Below are positions 1-7,163 of a DNA stretch of 19,907 nucleotides, piece after piece. The first letter of the stretch is position 1. Every line of letters starts with the position of its first letter. The translations under genes were made by a program, and so were the position numbers. Below the pieces are notes generated by a model. The model did not search any database. It worked only from the letters and a program-made list of their open reading frames with translations, and was not told the DNA's origin. The stretch spans positions 1-19,907 of the forward strand of contig JBGPHT010000139.1 in NCBI GenBank assembly GCA_041484525.1. The letters run 5' to 3'. Origin of the DNA: JBGPHT01 sp041484525. GTDB taxonomy: Bacteria > Acidobacteriota > Terriglobia > Bryobacterales > Bryobacteraceae.

Positions 1-183
1 CGGCCTCGGAATTAACATCGCACGACGGCAGCGAGCGGTAACCTTTTGACGAGTGGTGACGTTACTTAGTCATCTCCCCTCGTGCGCGTTTTTCGAAGGT
101 CTTCGCTCAGAAAAACCCACCTTTACCACAGGCTGCTAGTGTCGCGACGGTTGCGGGTTTCGCGTAGGTCGCCCGGAGCATCC
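1..183. other. non-coding left edge
   Basis: I see no supportable gene here. A 12-bp palindrome, CGAAG-GT-CTTCG, lies at 94-105. The only potential start at the edge is a minus-strand ATG at 18-16, with six codons inside the window and no Shine-Dalgarno sequence, so it is not called. The stretch probably contains the promoter of the 292-2524 unit, but I could not identify convincing -35 and -10 boxes. Confidence 0.4.
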
Positions 184-242
184 CCGGATTCTTTCCGGTG
201 CATCGCGGATTCTTTCCCGGAGCACCCGCGGATTCTTTCCGG
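184..242. repeat. three imperfect ~22-bp repeats, each with a small dyad
   Basis: CGGATTCTTTC occurs three times, starting at 185, 206 and 229, so the period is 21 then 23 bp. Each copy is followed by CCGG or CCCGG. The first copy is itself a dyad, CCGGA-TTCTT-TCCGG (184-198). The other two start with GCGGA and keep the same right arm. The block ends 49 bp before the start of the ROK-like gene. It could be a cluster of operators for that unit, or a small tandem repeat without a role. No regulator next to it suggests which. Confidence 0.6.
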
Positions 243-291
243 TTCGATACAGTAGGGAACGGGTCGATAACCGGCCTCCCATGAGAAAAGT

Positions 292-1704
292 ATGACCGTG
301 CTCCTGTCCGTCTCGCCGAAGTTCCGGCCTGTCCTCGACCCCGGATTTGTTCCCGCGTCCCTGTGGAATCGGGCCTACCGCGCGGCTGTGGGTCCGAATG
401 GCAGGCCGCTGGCGATCGCGCTCGAACGCAGCGACGGTTCCGTCTCCGTGTTTCGCACGACGGTTCTAGCTGGAGCGGCGGAACTCAACAACCGCTACGC
501 GGAGCGGCTGCTGAAGTTTCTGCTGTGGCAAAAGGGCGGCCACCGTGTTACAGTCGCTGGCGATTCGGAGATTGCCGATCACCTGCGCGCCGTCTATGCG
601 CCCACCGGGGCGCGCACATTCGACTTCCAGTTCATGGGGGACCGCGTTTACGGGCGGCCGATGGAGATCGTGAGCACCGCGTTCGATTCGGTCCCGGACG
701 AGAAGGAGACCGCGGCGCCGCTGGGTCGCCACCTGAACGGCTTCCGCATCGGTTTCGACCTGGGCGCGAGCGATCGCAAATGCGCCGCCGTGGTGGACGG
801 GCGCGTGATATTCAGCGACGAAGTGGCGTGGAATCCGAGCGCGCAGGCCGATCCGCAGTACCACTTCGACGGCATCCACGATTCGCTGAAACGCGCCGCT
901 GCGAAACTGCCGCGCGTGGACGCTATCGGCGGCAGTGCCGCGGGTGTGTACGTCAACAACGAAGTGCGGGTGGGGTCGCTCTACCGGGGTGTGCCGCAGC
1001 ACCTGTTCGATAGCCGCGTGCGGCGGCTGTTCTTCGAACTGCAGGCGGTCTGGGGCGGGGTGCCGTTCGAAGTCGTGAACGATGGTGAAGTGACGGCGCT
1101 TGCGGGGTCGATGGCGTTGCACGACAACGCGGTGCTCGGTGTGGCGATGGGGAGCAGCCTGGCGGCGGGATTTGTGACGCCGCAAGGAACCATCACCACC
1201 TGGCTCAACGAGCTGGCCTTCGTGCCCGTGGATTACCGCGAGGATGCGCCTGCCGACGAATGGTCGGGCGACCGCGGCGTAGGCGTGCAGTATTTCTCGC
1301 AGCAGGCGGTGGGACGGCTGCTGGCGCCGGCGGGAATCGAACTGCCGGCGGAAATGCCGCTTCCCGTCAAGCTGGAGCAGGTGCAAAAGCTGGCGGCTGC
1401 GGGCGACGAGCGGGCGCTCCGGATCTACGATACGATCGGCGTCTACTTCGGCTATACGATCGCGACCTACGCGGATTTCTACGACTTCCGCAACCTTCTG
1501 GTGCTGGGCCGCGTGCTCACGGGCGAGGGTGGCGACCGCATTCTTCAAGGGGCGGCCGAGGTGCTGAAGCAGGAGTTTCCCGAACTCGCCCCGCGCATCC
1601 GTTTTCATATTCCCGACGAGAAGGAGAAACGGCACGGGCAAGCCATCGCGGCCGCCAGCCTGCCGGCGATCGAGGTCCAGGAGAGAGTTCATGCGGTTTC
1701 ATAA
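292..1704 (+). CDS. ROK-like sugar kinase with extra N-terminal domain
   Basis: The C-terminal two thirds has the actin-like ATPase fold signature of ROK kinases. It shows a first phosphate motif, GFDLGASDRK, at residues 154-163, an NDG with the presumed catalytic Asp264 at 263-265, and a glycine-rich second phosphate segment (GVAMGSSLAAGF) at 283-294. Roughly residues 1-145 precede the kinase fold and match nothing I recognise. The length of 470 residues is well above the roughly 300 of plain ROK glucokinases. The usual ROK zinc motif (CxCGxxGCxE) is not visible, so this is a divergent branch and sugar phosphorylation is inferred rather than proven. The ATG at 292 has only a weak purine-rich GAGAAA upstream. 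The last 14 bp overlap the PIG-L gene, so the two are probably translated together and may share a substrate such as an N-acetylated amino sugar. A DNA-binding ROK repressor is unlikely because no HTH is visible. Confidence 0.75.
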   Translation: MTVLLSVSPKFRPVLDPGFVPASLWNRAYRAAVGPNGRPLAIALERSDGSVSVFRTTVLAGAAELNNRYAERLLKFLLWQKGGHRVTVAGDSEIADHLRAVYAPTGARTFDFQFMGDRVYGRPMEIVSTAFDSVPDEKETAAPLGRHLNGFRIGFDLGASDRKCAAVVDGRVIFSDEVAWNPSAQADPQYHFDGIHDSLKRAAAKLPRVDAIGGSAAGVYVNNEVRVGSLYRGVPQHLFDSRVRRLFFELQAVWGGVPFEVVNDGEVTALAGSMALHDNAVLGVAMGSSLAAGFVTPQGTITTWLNELAFVPVDYREDAPADEWSGDRGVGVQYFSQQAVGRLLAPAGIELPAEMPLPVKLEQVQKLAAAGDERALRIYDTIGVYFGYTIATYADFYDFRNLLVLGRVLTGEGGDRILQGAAEVLKQEFPELAPRIRFHIPDEKEKRHGQAIAAASLPAIEVQERVHAVS

Positions 1705-2524
1705 TTCCAACGCAGACTTGTTTGTTCCCGATGGCACGGCGCCCGAGGCGGCACTCGCACGCACCACTCACCTATGCCTCGCGGCGCATCAGGACGATAT
1801 CGAAATCATGGCTTACCACGGCATCGCCGAGTGTTTCGGGGCGAAGGACAAGTGGTTCACCGGCGTGGTCGTGACCAACGGCGCGGGCAGTCCGCGCTCC
1901 GGCATCTATGGCGATTACAACGACGAGCAGATGCAGCGCGTGCGTCTGATCGAGCAGCGCAAGGCTGCTTACGTAGGCGAATACTCGTGCCAGATCCAGC
2001 TCGGATTCTCGAGCGCGCAAGTGAAGAATCCGAATGAGACGGCCGTGGTGGACGACCTGCAGCGGATCCTGAGGGCGACCCAGCCGGAAATCGTCTACCT
2101 GCACAATCTGGCGGACAAGCACGACACCCATATCGGGGTGAGCCTGCGCGCGATGGCCGCGCTGCGTGCGGTGGAGACGAAGCCGAAGAAGGTTTACGGC
2201 TGCGAGGTGTGGCGCGATCTGGACTGGATGCTGGATGACGACAAGCAGGTGCTGCCGGTGTCGGCGCGCTCGAATATCGCGGCGGCCTTGGTGGGCGTCT
2301 TCGATTCCCAGGTGACCGGCGGCAAGCGGTACGACCTGGCGACCGCGGGGCGCCGCCTGGCGCACGCGACCTACTTCGCTTCGCACGGCACGGACCAGGA
2401 GAGCGCGCTCTCGTTTGCGATGGACCTGACGCCGCTAGTTGAGGATCCGGGACTATCGATTGCGGATTACGTGGTCGGTTTTGTGGATCGATTTCGGCAG
2501 GATGTGGCGCGGCGTTTACGCTGA
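1691..2524 (+). CDS. PIG-L/LmbE family deacetylase
   Basis: A zinc-dependent N-deacetylase of the PIG-L (LmbE-like) family, 277 residues. The family AHPDDE signature appears as AHQDDIE at 32-38, giving zinc ligands His33 and Asp36 and catalytic Asp35. The third ligand is His147 in HDTHIG. Members remove acetyl groups from GlcNAc in GlcNAc-PI, mycothiol or bacillithiol precursors, chitobiose or antibiotics. The substrate cannot be read from the sequence. No signal peptide is evident, so it is probably cytoplasmic. AGGAGAGAG lies just before the ATG at 1691. The gene overlaps the ROK-like kinase by 14 bp, which suggests that kinase and deacetylase act in sequence on an acetylated sugar. Its 3' end overlaps the convergent CHAD gene by 9 bp (2516-2524). 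Confidence 0.85.
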   Translation: MRFHNSNADLFVPDGTAPEAALARTTHLCLAAHQDDIEIMAYHGIAECFGAKDKWFTGVVVTNGAGSPRSGIYGDYNDEQMQRVRLIEQRKAAYVGEYSCQIQLGFSSAQVKNPNETAVVDDLQRILRATQPEIVYLHNLADKHDTHIGVSLRAMAALRAVETKPKKVYGCEVWRDLDWMLDDDKQVLPVSARSNIAAALVGVFDSQVTGGKRYDLATAGRRLAHATYFASHGTDQESALSFAMDLTPLVEDPGLSIADYVVGFVDRFRQDVARRLR

Positions 2525-2998
2525 CCGCTTGCCGGCCGCGCGGGCATTGCGGGCCAGGTAGGTAGTCCACCAGATCTCCTGGCCGGGAGCGTCGAACTCC
2601 TCCTTCCACAGCTTGCGGAACTCGGCTGCCAGGCCAGTGGCGCGTCCCTCGAGGTGATTCTTGACGCGCGTGCGCTGCGGTGAATGCTTCATCATTTTGG
2701 ACAGGCGCTCGCCGGCTGTCACGCTGTCGTTCACCTCGCCGAGTATCTGCTGCACTTTCCGCAGCACGGCCAGGCGTGAATCGAGTCCAGGGCCGTAACA
2801 ACTGCGGAACAGCTCAAGCGTGTAGCGCAGGCGCTTGGTGGCGAGCCGGAGACGATGCAGTTTCGCGGGTGACCGATCGGCGGCCAGCAGGTCGCGGGCG
2901 CGCGTGAAATAATCGGAAACCAGCGGCGGCAGTTTACGTTTTGCGTTGACGGCCGCGCCCGCCCGGTCGTCCCATTGGATATGTTGCGCATGCTTCAT
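2516..2998 (-). CDS. CHAD domain protein, C-terminal half
   Basis: CHAD domains are alpha-helical, bind polyphosphate through conserved basic residues, and normally span about 250-300 residues with two similar halves. This 160-residue ORF matches the second half: HRLRLATKRLRYTLELF at about residues 48-64 carries the conserved His and Arg/Lys, followed by LGEVND at about 86-91. It starts at an ATG one codon after the TGA that ends the first-half ORF and in the same frame. GGAG (3010-3007) lies 9 nt before the ATG, so separate initiation is possible. It is the last gene of the ppx-CHAD-CHAD unit, and its TAA lies inside the end of the PIG-L gene on the other strand. It is either a naturally split gene or one protein interrupted by a nonsense codon. 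Confidence 0.8.
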   Translation of the reverse strand: MKHAQHIQWDDRAGAAVNAKRKLPPLVSDYFTRARDLLAADRSPAKLHRLRLATKRLRYTLELFRSCYGPGLDSRLAVLRKVQQILGEVNDSVTAGERLSKMMKHSPQRTRVKNHLEGRATGLAAEFRKLWKEEFDAPGQEIWWTTYLARNARAAGKRSA

Positions 2999-3001
2999 GA
3001 T

Positions 3002-3403
3002 TCACAGCTCCAGGGCGGCGCGCCACTTCCGCGAGAAGCCGCGCTTGTTCCAACGCCGGATCTCCCCCAGCAGCCCACGGCCGTTTTTTTGGCGTTCCGC
3101 TTTCAGCCGCGCAACAATTGCCGCGCGACCCGGGATGCCGGCCTTTTCCAGCATCTCGATCGCGATGTCGCGATCGCGAACCCTCCCGGCGGCGCGCAGC
3201 AGGCCGGCCAGTTGGCGCCGGCATTGCTTCCAGGAATCGCCGGGGTAGCACTGAGAGAAGACGCGCAGGCAGCGGCTGAGCCGGCGAATGGCCACGCGCA
3301 GATCGTGGATCGAATCCGGGTCGCTCGATCTGGCTGCGCGGGTCACCTGGAATGCCAGGCGGCGCAGCAGAATCGCGGTATGCAGCCGAGCATAGTCCAG
3401 CAT
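3002..3403 (-). CDS. CHAD domain protein, N-terminal half
   Basis: 133 residues with the first-half CHAD signature: HDLRVAIRRLSRCLRVF at about 33-49 and RVRDRDIAIEMLE at about 74-86, where an intact CHAD protein has its ARDLDV segment. The expected second helical half is absent from this ORF and is supplied by the next one, one codon beyond the TGA stop and in the same frame. The start ATG (3403) follows the ppx stop after a single base, so translational coupling to ppx is likely. The polyphosphate-binding role is inferred from the family and from the neighbouring exopolyphosphatase-like gene. Confidence 0.82.
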   Translation of the reverse strand: MLDYARLHTAILLRRLAFQVTRAARSSDPDSIHDLRVAIRRLSRCLRVFSQCYPGDSWKQCRRQLAGLLRAAGRVRDRDIAIEMLEKAGIPGRAAIVARLKAERQKNGRGLLGEIRRWNKRGFSRKWRAALEL

Positions 3404-3404
3404 G

Positions 3405-4937
3405 TCACCCCTTCGCCTTCACCACCGCCAGCGGCCGGTTGTAGATCTGGTGGAACGCCTCACCCGCCCGCTCCGCGCCCCACTGTTCCAGATCGACGTC
3501 GCCGTTCGACTGGATTTGGAGCACCACTTCCCCGTCACGCACCCGGCACTCTACGCTGGCGATACGCTGGCCGCGGCTGCGGTCCAGGTTATCCGCCAGC
3601 CGCAGGATGGGAATCATCATCATTAGAGTACGCTTTTCCTCGGCGGTGAGCGTTTGATACGCGCTGTGTTCGGTCCGGGGCAACGCCTTGCGGTGATATC
3701 GGCAAAGGGTGGCGATCATGAGGCGCTCGCGGTCGGTGAAGCCGGCTAGGTCCGAATTGCTCACTACATAATACGAATGCTTGTGGTGGCTGGCGTCGCT
3801 GACGAAGTGGCCGACGTCGTGCAAATATGCTGCGGCTTCGAGCAGTTTGCCGCAGGCGGGTGGAAGTGCGTGCACCGGCTGTAGCGCTGTGAACAGCAGG
3901 CCGGAAATGTTGGCGACCTTGCGCGCGTGCTCCACTGCCACGCCGTAGCGGCGCCCCATCCCTTCCACTTCGCGACGCTGATCGCGGCTCAGCCGGGAAA
4001 GCTCGGCGCCTACGTTGCGCGCCGCCAGATCGGCGATGATGCCGTCGCGCACGCCGGCCCGCGAGTAGTACACGGCGGGAAGGCGGAACTCGATCAGGAA
4101 CCGCAGCAGCACCGCGACTCCCGGCACGATAATCTCCGCGCGCCGCGGCCCGATGCCGGTCACTTTGCGGCGTCCCGCAACATCCAGCGGAGCCATCTTG
4201 CCGTAAAGTTTCCGTACCTGGGCGGTGGAGATGCGGAGGCGGTCGATTCCGTCCCGCTTGGTGCGAGGCACGCGGGCCACGGCGCTCGCCACCGCCGCGG
4301 CCGTGGCCGAGGTGGCGATCACGCGCTCCCACTTCGAGTTTCCCAGCCGCTCGATGGCGCCTTCCAGCTTCGCCTGGATGTACTCATGCATCTGGTGAAG
4401 TTGCAGCGTGGAGGGCGGGTCGCGCTTGAGAAACATTTCGCGCAGGCGCACGGCTCCCAGCGGTTTCGAAAATGCCTCGCGCAGCCGGCCGCCTTCCCCG
4501 GCGATGATTTCTGCGCTGCCGCCGCCGATATCGATGATCAGAACGCGCTTGCCGGCCTGCGGCCAAACGCTCTCCACACCCAGGTGAATCAAGCGCGCTT
4601 CTTCGCGGCCGGAGATGATTTCGACGGGCGCCCCCACGGCGTCCGAAGCGCGTTTCAGAAACTCCTGCTGGTTGCTGCTGTCGCGGATGGCGCTGGTGGC
4701 GACGGCCCGCACCCCCACCACTTCCAGTTTTCGATACAGCGCCGCCATGCGCGCCAGCACAACGCAAGTGGCCTTCATGGCGTCTTCGCTGACGACGCCG
4801 TTGCCGAAAACGCTTTCTCCCAGGCGCGTCACCTCGCGATCGGACGCCAGGATGCGGGTGGGCTGGCCGGACGAGACTTCGGCGGCTTCCATGCGAATCG
4901 AATTGCTGCCGATATCGATGGCCGCGTAACGGGGCAT
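3405..4937 (-). CDS. ppx: exopolyphosphatase / pppGpp phosphatase (Ppx/GppA) with HD domain
   Basis: 510 residues. Residues 1-305 form the Ppx/GppA ASKHA phosphatase: phosphate-1 loop DIGSNS at 8-13, catalytic-region SGREEAR at 109-115 (the catalytic glutamate lies in this EE pair) and phosphate-2 loop DIGGGS at 136-141. From about 315 a C-terminal HD-type helical domain follows, with YLHDVGH at 371-377 and a second histidine cluster, SHHKHS, at 383-388. Members release phosphate from polyphosphate and/or convert pppGpp to ppGpp in the cytoplasm. The sequence does not decide between the two, but the CHAD genes directly downstream favour polyphosphate. The length is that of long Ppx proteins. 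It heads a three-gene leftward unit with gaps of 1 and 3 bases. The ATG at 4937 gives the canonical MPRYAAIDIGSNS start. Confidence 0.93.
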   Translation of the reverse strand: MPRYAAIDIGSNSIRMEAAEVSSGQPTRILASDREVTRLGESVFGNGVVSEDAMKATCVVLARMAALYRKLEVVGVRAVATSAIRDSSNQQEFLKRASDAVGAPVEIISGREEARLIHLGVESVWPQAGKRVLIIDIGGGSAEIIAGEGGRLREAFSKPLGAVRLREMFLKRDPPSTLQLHQMHEYIQAKLEGAIERLGNSKWERVIATSATAAAVASAVARVPRTKRDGIDRLRISTAQVRKLYGKMAPLDVAGRRKVTGIGPRRAEIIVPGVAVLLRFLIEFRLPAVYYSRAGVRDGIIADLAARNVGAELSRLSRDQRREVEGMGRRYGVAVEHARKVANISGLLFTALQPVHALPPACGKLLEAAAYLHDVGHFVSDASHHKHSYYVVSNSDLAGFTDRERLMIATLCRYHRKALPRTEHSAYQTLTAEEKRTLMMMIPILRLADNLDRSRGQRIASVECRVRDGEVVLQIQSNGDVDLEQWGAERAGEAFHQIYNRPLAVVKAKG

Positions 4938-5345
4938 CCCTCCATGCTAAAACTTTCCGGCGCTCGGGCGGTTGAAAAAGGATGATTCCCCCGACACCGA
5001 TACGACCGGGGGCTTTCCCCCATTCTCGAGTGGGCGCAGTCGCGGCTGCACCGCGCGCTGCCGGTGGACTGTCTGGCGCGAAAGGCTGCGATGTCCCCAC
5101 GCACGTTCGCCCGGCGTCTCCGGCAGGAGACGGGAACTAAGCCGACCGCGTACCGGCGGCGCTTCTCGACGGCGAATTGAAGTACCGAAGCCGCCGCGCC
5201 TCATAATCCCGGAGAGCGAACCGTTCGACGGGCTTTCTGCTATTCTTAAGTCCACATCTAAAATTTGTAACCACGAAGAGCGTTGCCTTTCAATTCTGGC
5301 GGCAACCCCCTCTGAGTCCGAGCCTACGAGTTTTTCCTGCGCAAG
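4938..5345. other. intergenic region between divergent ppx and receiver gene
   Basis: About 400 bp without an intact gene. It contains the AraC/GlxA remnant at 5013-5180. G/C runs at 4988-4992 (CCCCC), 5008-5012 (GGGGG) and 5017-5021 (CCCCC) can form two mutually exclusive stems, one with a CTTT tetraloop. From 5181 to 5345 the DNA is less GC-rich and probably holds the promoter of the receiver gene, but I could not assign boxes with confidence. Confidence 0.5.
5013..5180 (+). pseudogene. remnant of AraC/GlxA-type transcriptional regulator
   Basis: Read in frame from about 5013, the DNA encodes LSPILEWAQSRL, then LPVDCLARKAAMSPRTFARR, then LRQETGT and KPTAYRRRFSTAN before TGA at 5178-5180. 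The first part is the start of the double-HTH AraC domain of GlxA/FtrA-type regulators (first HTH, typically MSPRTFARRF..ETGT). The last part matches the extreme C-terminus of the same family (GTSPTAYRRRF). The roughly 50 residues normally between them, carrying the end of HTH1 and all of HTH2, are missing. The N-terminal amidase-like domain is absent too, and an in-frame TGA lies at 4983. It cannot encode a working regulator. The deletion may have occurred between the two similar FxRR...GT motifs. Confidence 0.72.
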
Positions 5346-5350
5346 GTGAG
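5343..5350 (+). promoter_or_regulatory. ribosome binding site deciding the receiver start
   Basis: AAGGTGAG lies 7 nt before the ATG at 5358. A GTG at 5346 in the same frame is inside this Shine-Dalgarno sequence, which makes it an unlikely start. Confidence 0.6.
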
Positions 5351-5357
5351 CTCTCAA

Positions 5358-5819
5358 ATGTCGCTATCGCTCGCGGGACCCCAGACGACCATCCTCGTCG
5401 CTGAAGACGATCGCGACGTTTTGAAAGTCGTCAGCGTGATGCTGAAGCGTGCGGGTTTTACGGTTTTGGCGGCGCGCAGTGAGGCCGAGGCCGCCGGCTT
5501 CGTCCGCGACTATCGAGGGACAATCCATCTGTTCCTGGCGGATGTGGATATTCCGGGCACGACGGGCCCGGACCTCGCCAACAGGTTCAAGGAGACGCGG
5601 CCGGAACTGCGCGTAATACTGATGTCGGGTTACGCCGATGAAGACCTCCTCACTCTCGCCTACGGTTGGCGCTTTCTCTGTAAGCCTTTTCTGCCCGCAA
5701 CCCTGATCGCTGCCGTGACCGAAGTTTTGCAAACCGCGACGAGCGAGCAGACTGCGGACGGGATCGAGACGTGCCATGCGGTGGCAGGCTCGGCGCGTAT
5801 CCTTTCCCAAGACTCGTAG
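5358..5819 (+). CDS. stand-alone response regulator receiver protein
   Basis: A single CheY-like receiver domain. From the ATG at 5358: ILVAEDD at 12-18 (Mg-binding acidic pair), phosphoacceptor Asp62 in LADVDIPG, conserved Ser90 in ILMSGY and Lys109 in CKPF. After the domain there are only about 25 polar residues, with no DNA-binding or enzymatic output domain, so it should act by protein contact or as a phosphorelay intermediate. No histidine kinase is in the window, so its partner is elsewhere. The MFS gene starts about 80 bp downstream on the same strand. Co-transcription is possible, but a functional link is not shown. Confidence 0.88.
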   Translation: MSLSLAGPQTTILVAEDDRDVLKVVSVMLKRAGFTVLAARSEAEAAGFVRDYRGTIHLFLADVDIPGTTGPDLANRFKETRPELRVILMSGYADEDLLTLAYGWRFLCKPFLPATLIAAVTEVLQTATSEQTADGIETCHAVAGSARILSQDS

Positions 5820-5900
5820 TAAACACTACCCGAAATCCGAAAGATGCCCGCGGCGTTGGCGGCACGAATCCGGCGACGAAAGCATGGGACACTCGTGGGG

Positions 5901-7163
5901 ATGAGTTCGGGGCGCGTTCGATATCTGGTAGTGGCATTCGCGGTGGCCTTGGCCGGCGTAACCTACCTGGACCGCGTCTGCATTTCGGTGCTGGCGCCTT
6001 CCATCATGCGGGATCTGGGGCTGTCGCGCATCCAGATGGGATACGTCTTCAGCTCGTTCACGTTCGCGTATGCGCTCTTCGAAATCCCGACGGCGTGGTG
6101 GGCCGACCGCATCGGCAGCCGGCGCGTACTGACGCGGATCGTGGTGTGGTGGTCCGGCTTCACGATGCTGACGGGCGCCGCCTTCAGCTATCCGGCGCTG
6201 CTGGCCGTGCGTTTCCTCTTCGGCGTGGGCGAGGCGGGTGCGTGGCCGAACGCAGCGCGCGTGTTTTCGCGTTGGATTCCGGCGCGCGAGCGCGGGCGCG
6301 TCCAGGGAATCTTCTTCGCCGGCGCACATCTGGCGGGCGGGCTCACGCCGGGAGTGGTGGCGTGGCTTGCCACCTTCCTTCCCTGGAGAATGGTCTTCTT
6401 CTCTTTGGGGTTTGTGGGGCTGGCGTGGGCAGCGTCGTGGTACCGGTGGTTTCGCGATGAGCCGCGCGAGCACAGCTCGGTTACGCCCGCAGAGGTCGAG
6501 CTCATCGAAAAGGAGCGGGGCCTGCCGGCGGCGCACGGCCATGGCGGGTGGCGCGAGGTTTTCGGAACACGCAGCCTGACGCCGCTGTGCCTGCAGTACA
6601 TGGCCAACACGTACGGCTTCTATTTTTTCATTACGTGGCTGCCGAGCTATTTATCGAAAGCGCGCGGCATGCAGACGGCGGAACTGGCGATCTTTTCGGG
6701 GCTGCCGCTGCTGCTCAGCGTGGTGGGCGATATTACCGGAGGCATGACTACGGATGCGCTCTCGCGACGTTTTGGCGTGCGCATCGGCCGCTGCGCCCAG
6801 GGGGCGGCCGCCTATCTGTTGGCGGCGGCGATGATGCTGGCGGGGACTTTGTGCGCGGATCCCAGGCTGGGCGGAACGCTCATCGCGGTAGCCGGTGCGT
6901 TGTCGATGTTCACGCTGGCGCCGAGCTGGGCCACAGCGATCGATCTCGGCGGGCAACGTGCCGGGGTGATGTGCGCCACCATGAACACAGTCGGTCAGAT
7001 AGGCGGAATCCTCAGCCCGATCGTGCTGGCTTACGTGGTGGACCGGTATGGCAATTGGAGTTTGCCGCTGCACATTCTGTCGGGCTTTTATCTGATGGCG
7101 TCGGTGATGTGGCTGATTATTCAGCCACACCGCGCCGACCGGGTCTCATCCGCACAGGCCTAA
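5901..7163 (+). CDS. MFS transporter, ACS (anion:cation symporter) type
   Basis: A major facilitator with about twelve hydrophobic segments. The first helix ends in the YLDR of ACS-family members (VTYLDRVCISVLAP), followed by the MFS loop 2-3 signature ADRIGSRRVLTR and a GVGEAGAWPNAARVFSRWIP segment, typical of the ACS subgroup that imports hexuronates, glucarate, galactonate and other organic anions. The inner-membrane location and anion substrate class are family knowledge; the exact substrate is unknown. Start: the ATG at 5901 gives the usual short N-terminus before helix 1, whereas an in-frame ATG at 5844 would add 19 basic residues. Its stop overlaps that of the convergent E1 gene by 4 bp. 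Beside a 2-oxoacid dehydrogenase operon and an outer-membrane receptor, it is a plausible inner-membrane importer for the same substrate. Confidence 0.88.
   Translation: MSSGRVRYLVVAFAVALAGVTYLDRVCISVLAPSIMRDLGLSRIQMGYVFSSFTFAYALFEIPTAWWADRIGSRRVLTRIVVWWSGFTMLTGAAFSYPALLAVRFLFGVGEAGAWPNAARVFSRWIPARERGRVQGIFFAGAHLAGGLTPGVVAWLATFLPWRMVFFSLGFVGLAWAASWYRWFRDEPREHSSVTPAEVELIEKERGLPAAHGHGGWREVFGTRSLTPLCLQYMANTYGFYFFITWLPSYLSKARGMQTAELAIFSGLPLLLSVVGDITGGMTTDALSRRFGVRIGRCAQGAAAYLLAAAMMLAGTLCADPRLGGTLIAVAGALSMFTLAPSWATAIDLGGQRAGVMCATMNTVGQIGGILSPIVLAYVVDRYGNWSLPLHILSGFYLMASVMWLIIQPHRADRVSSAQA

Noticed and set aside
1..18. Start of a minus-strand gene at the left edge (ATG at 18-16)
   Set aside because: Only six codons are inside the window and there is no ribosome site.
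466..1692. Long minus-strand open frame opposite the ROK-like gene
   Set aside because: Composition is Arg/His-rich, no family motif is visible, and it is fully covered by a gene with clear kinase motifs. GC-rich third positions commonly leave the antisense frame open.
3927..4985. 352-codon plus-strand open frame opposite ppx
   Set aside because: Ala/His/Gly-rich antisense shadow of a gene with every Ppx motif present.
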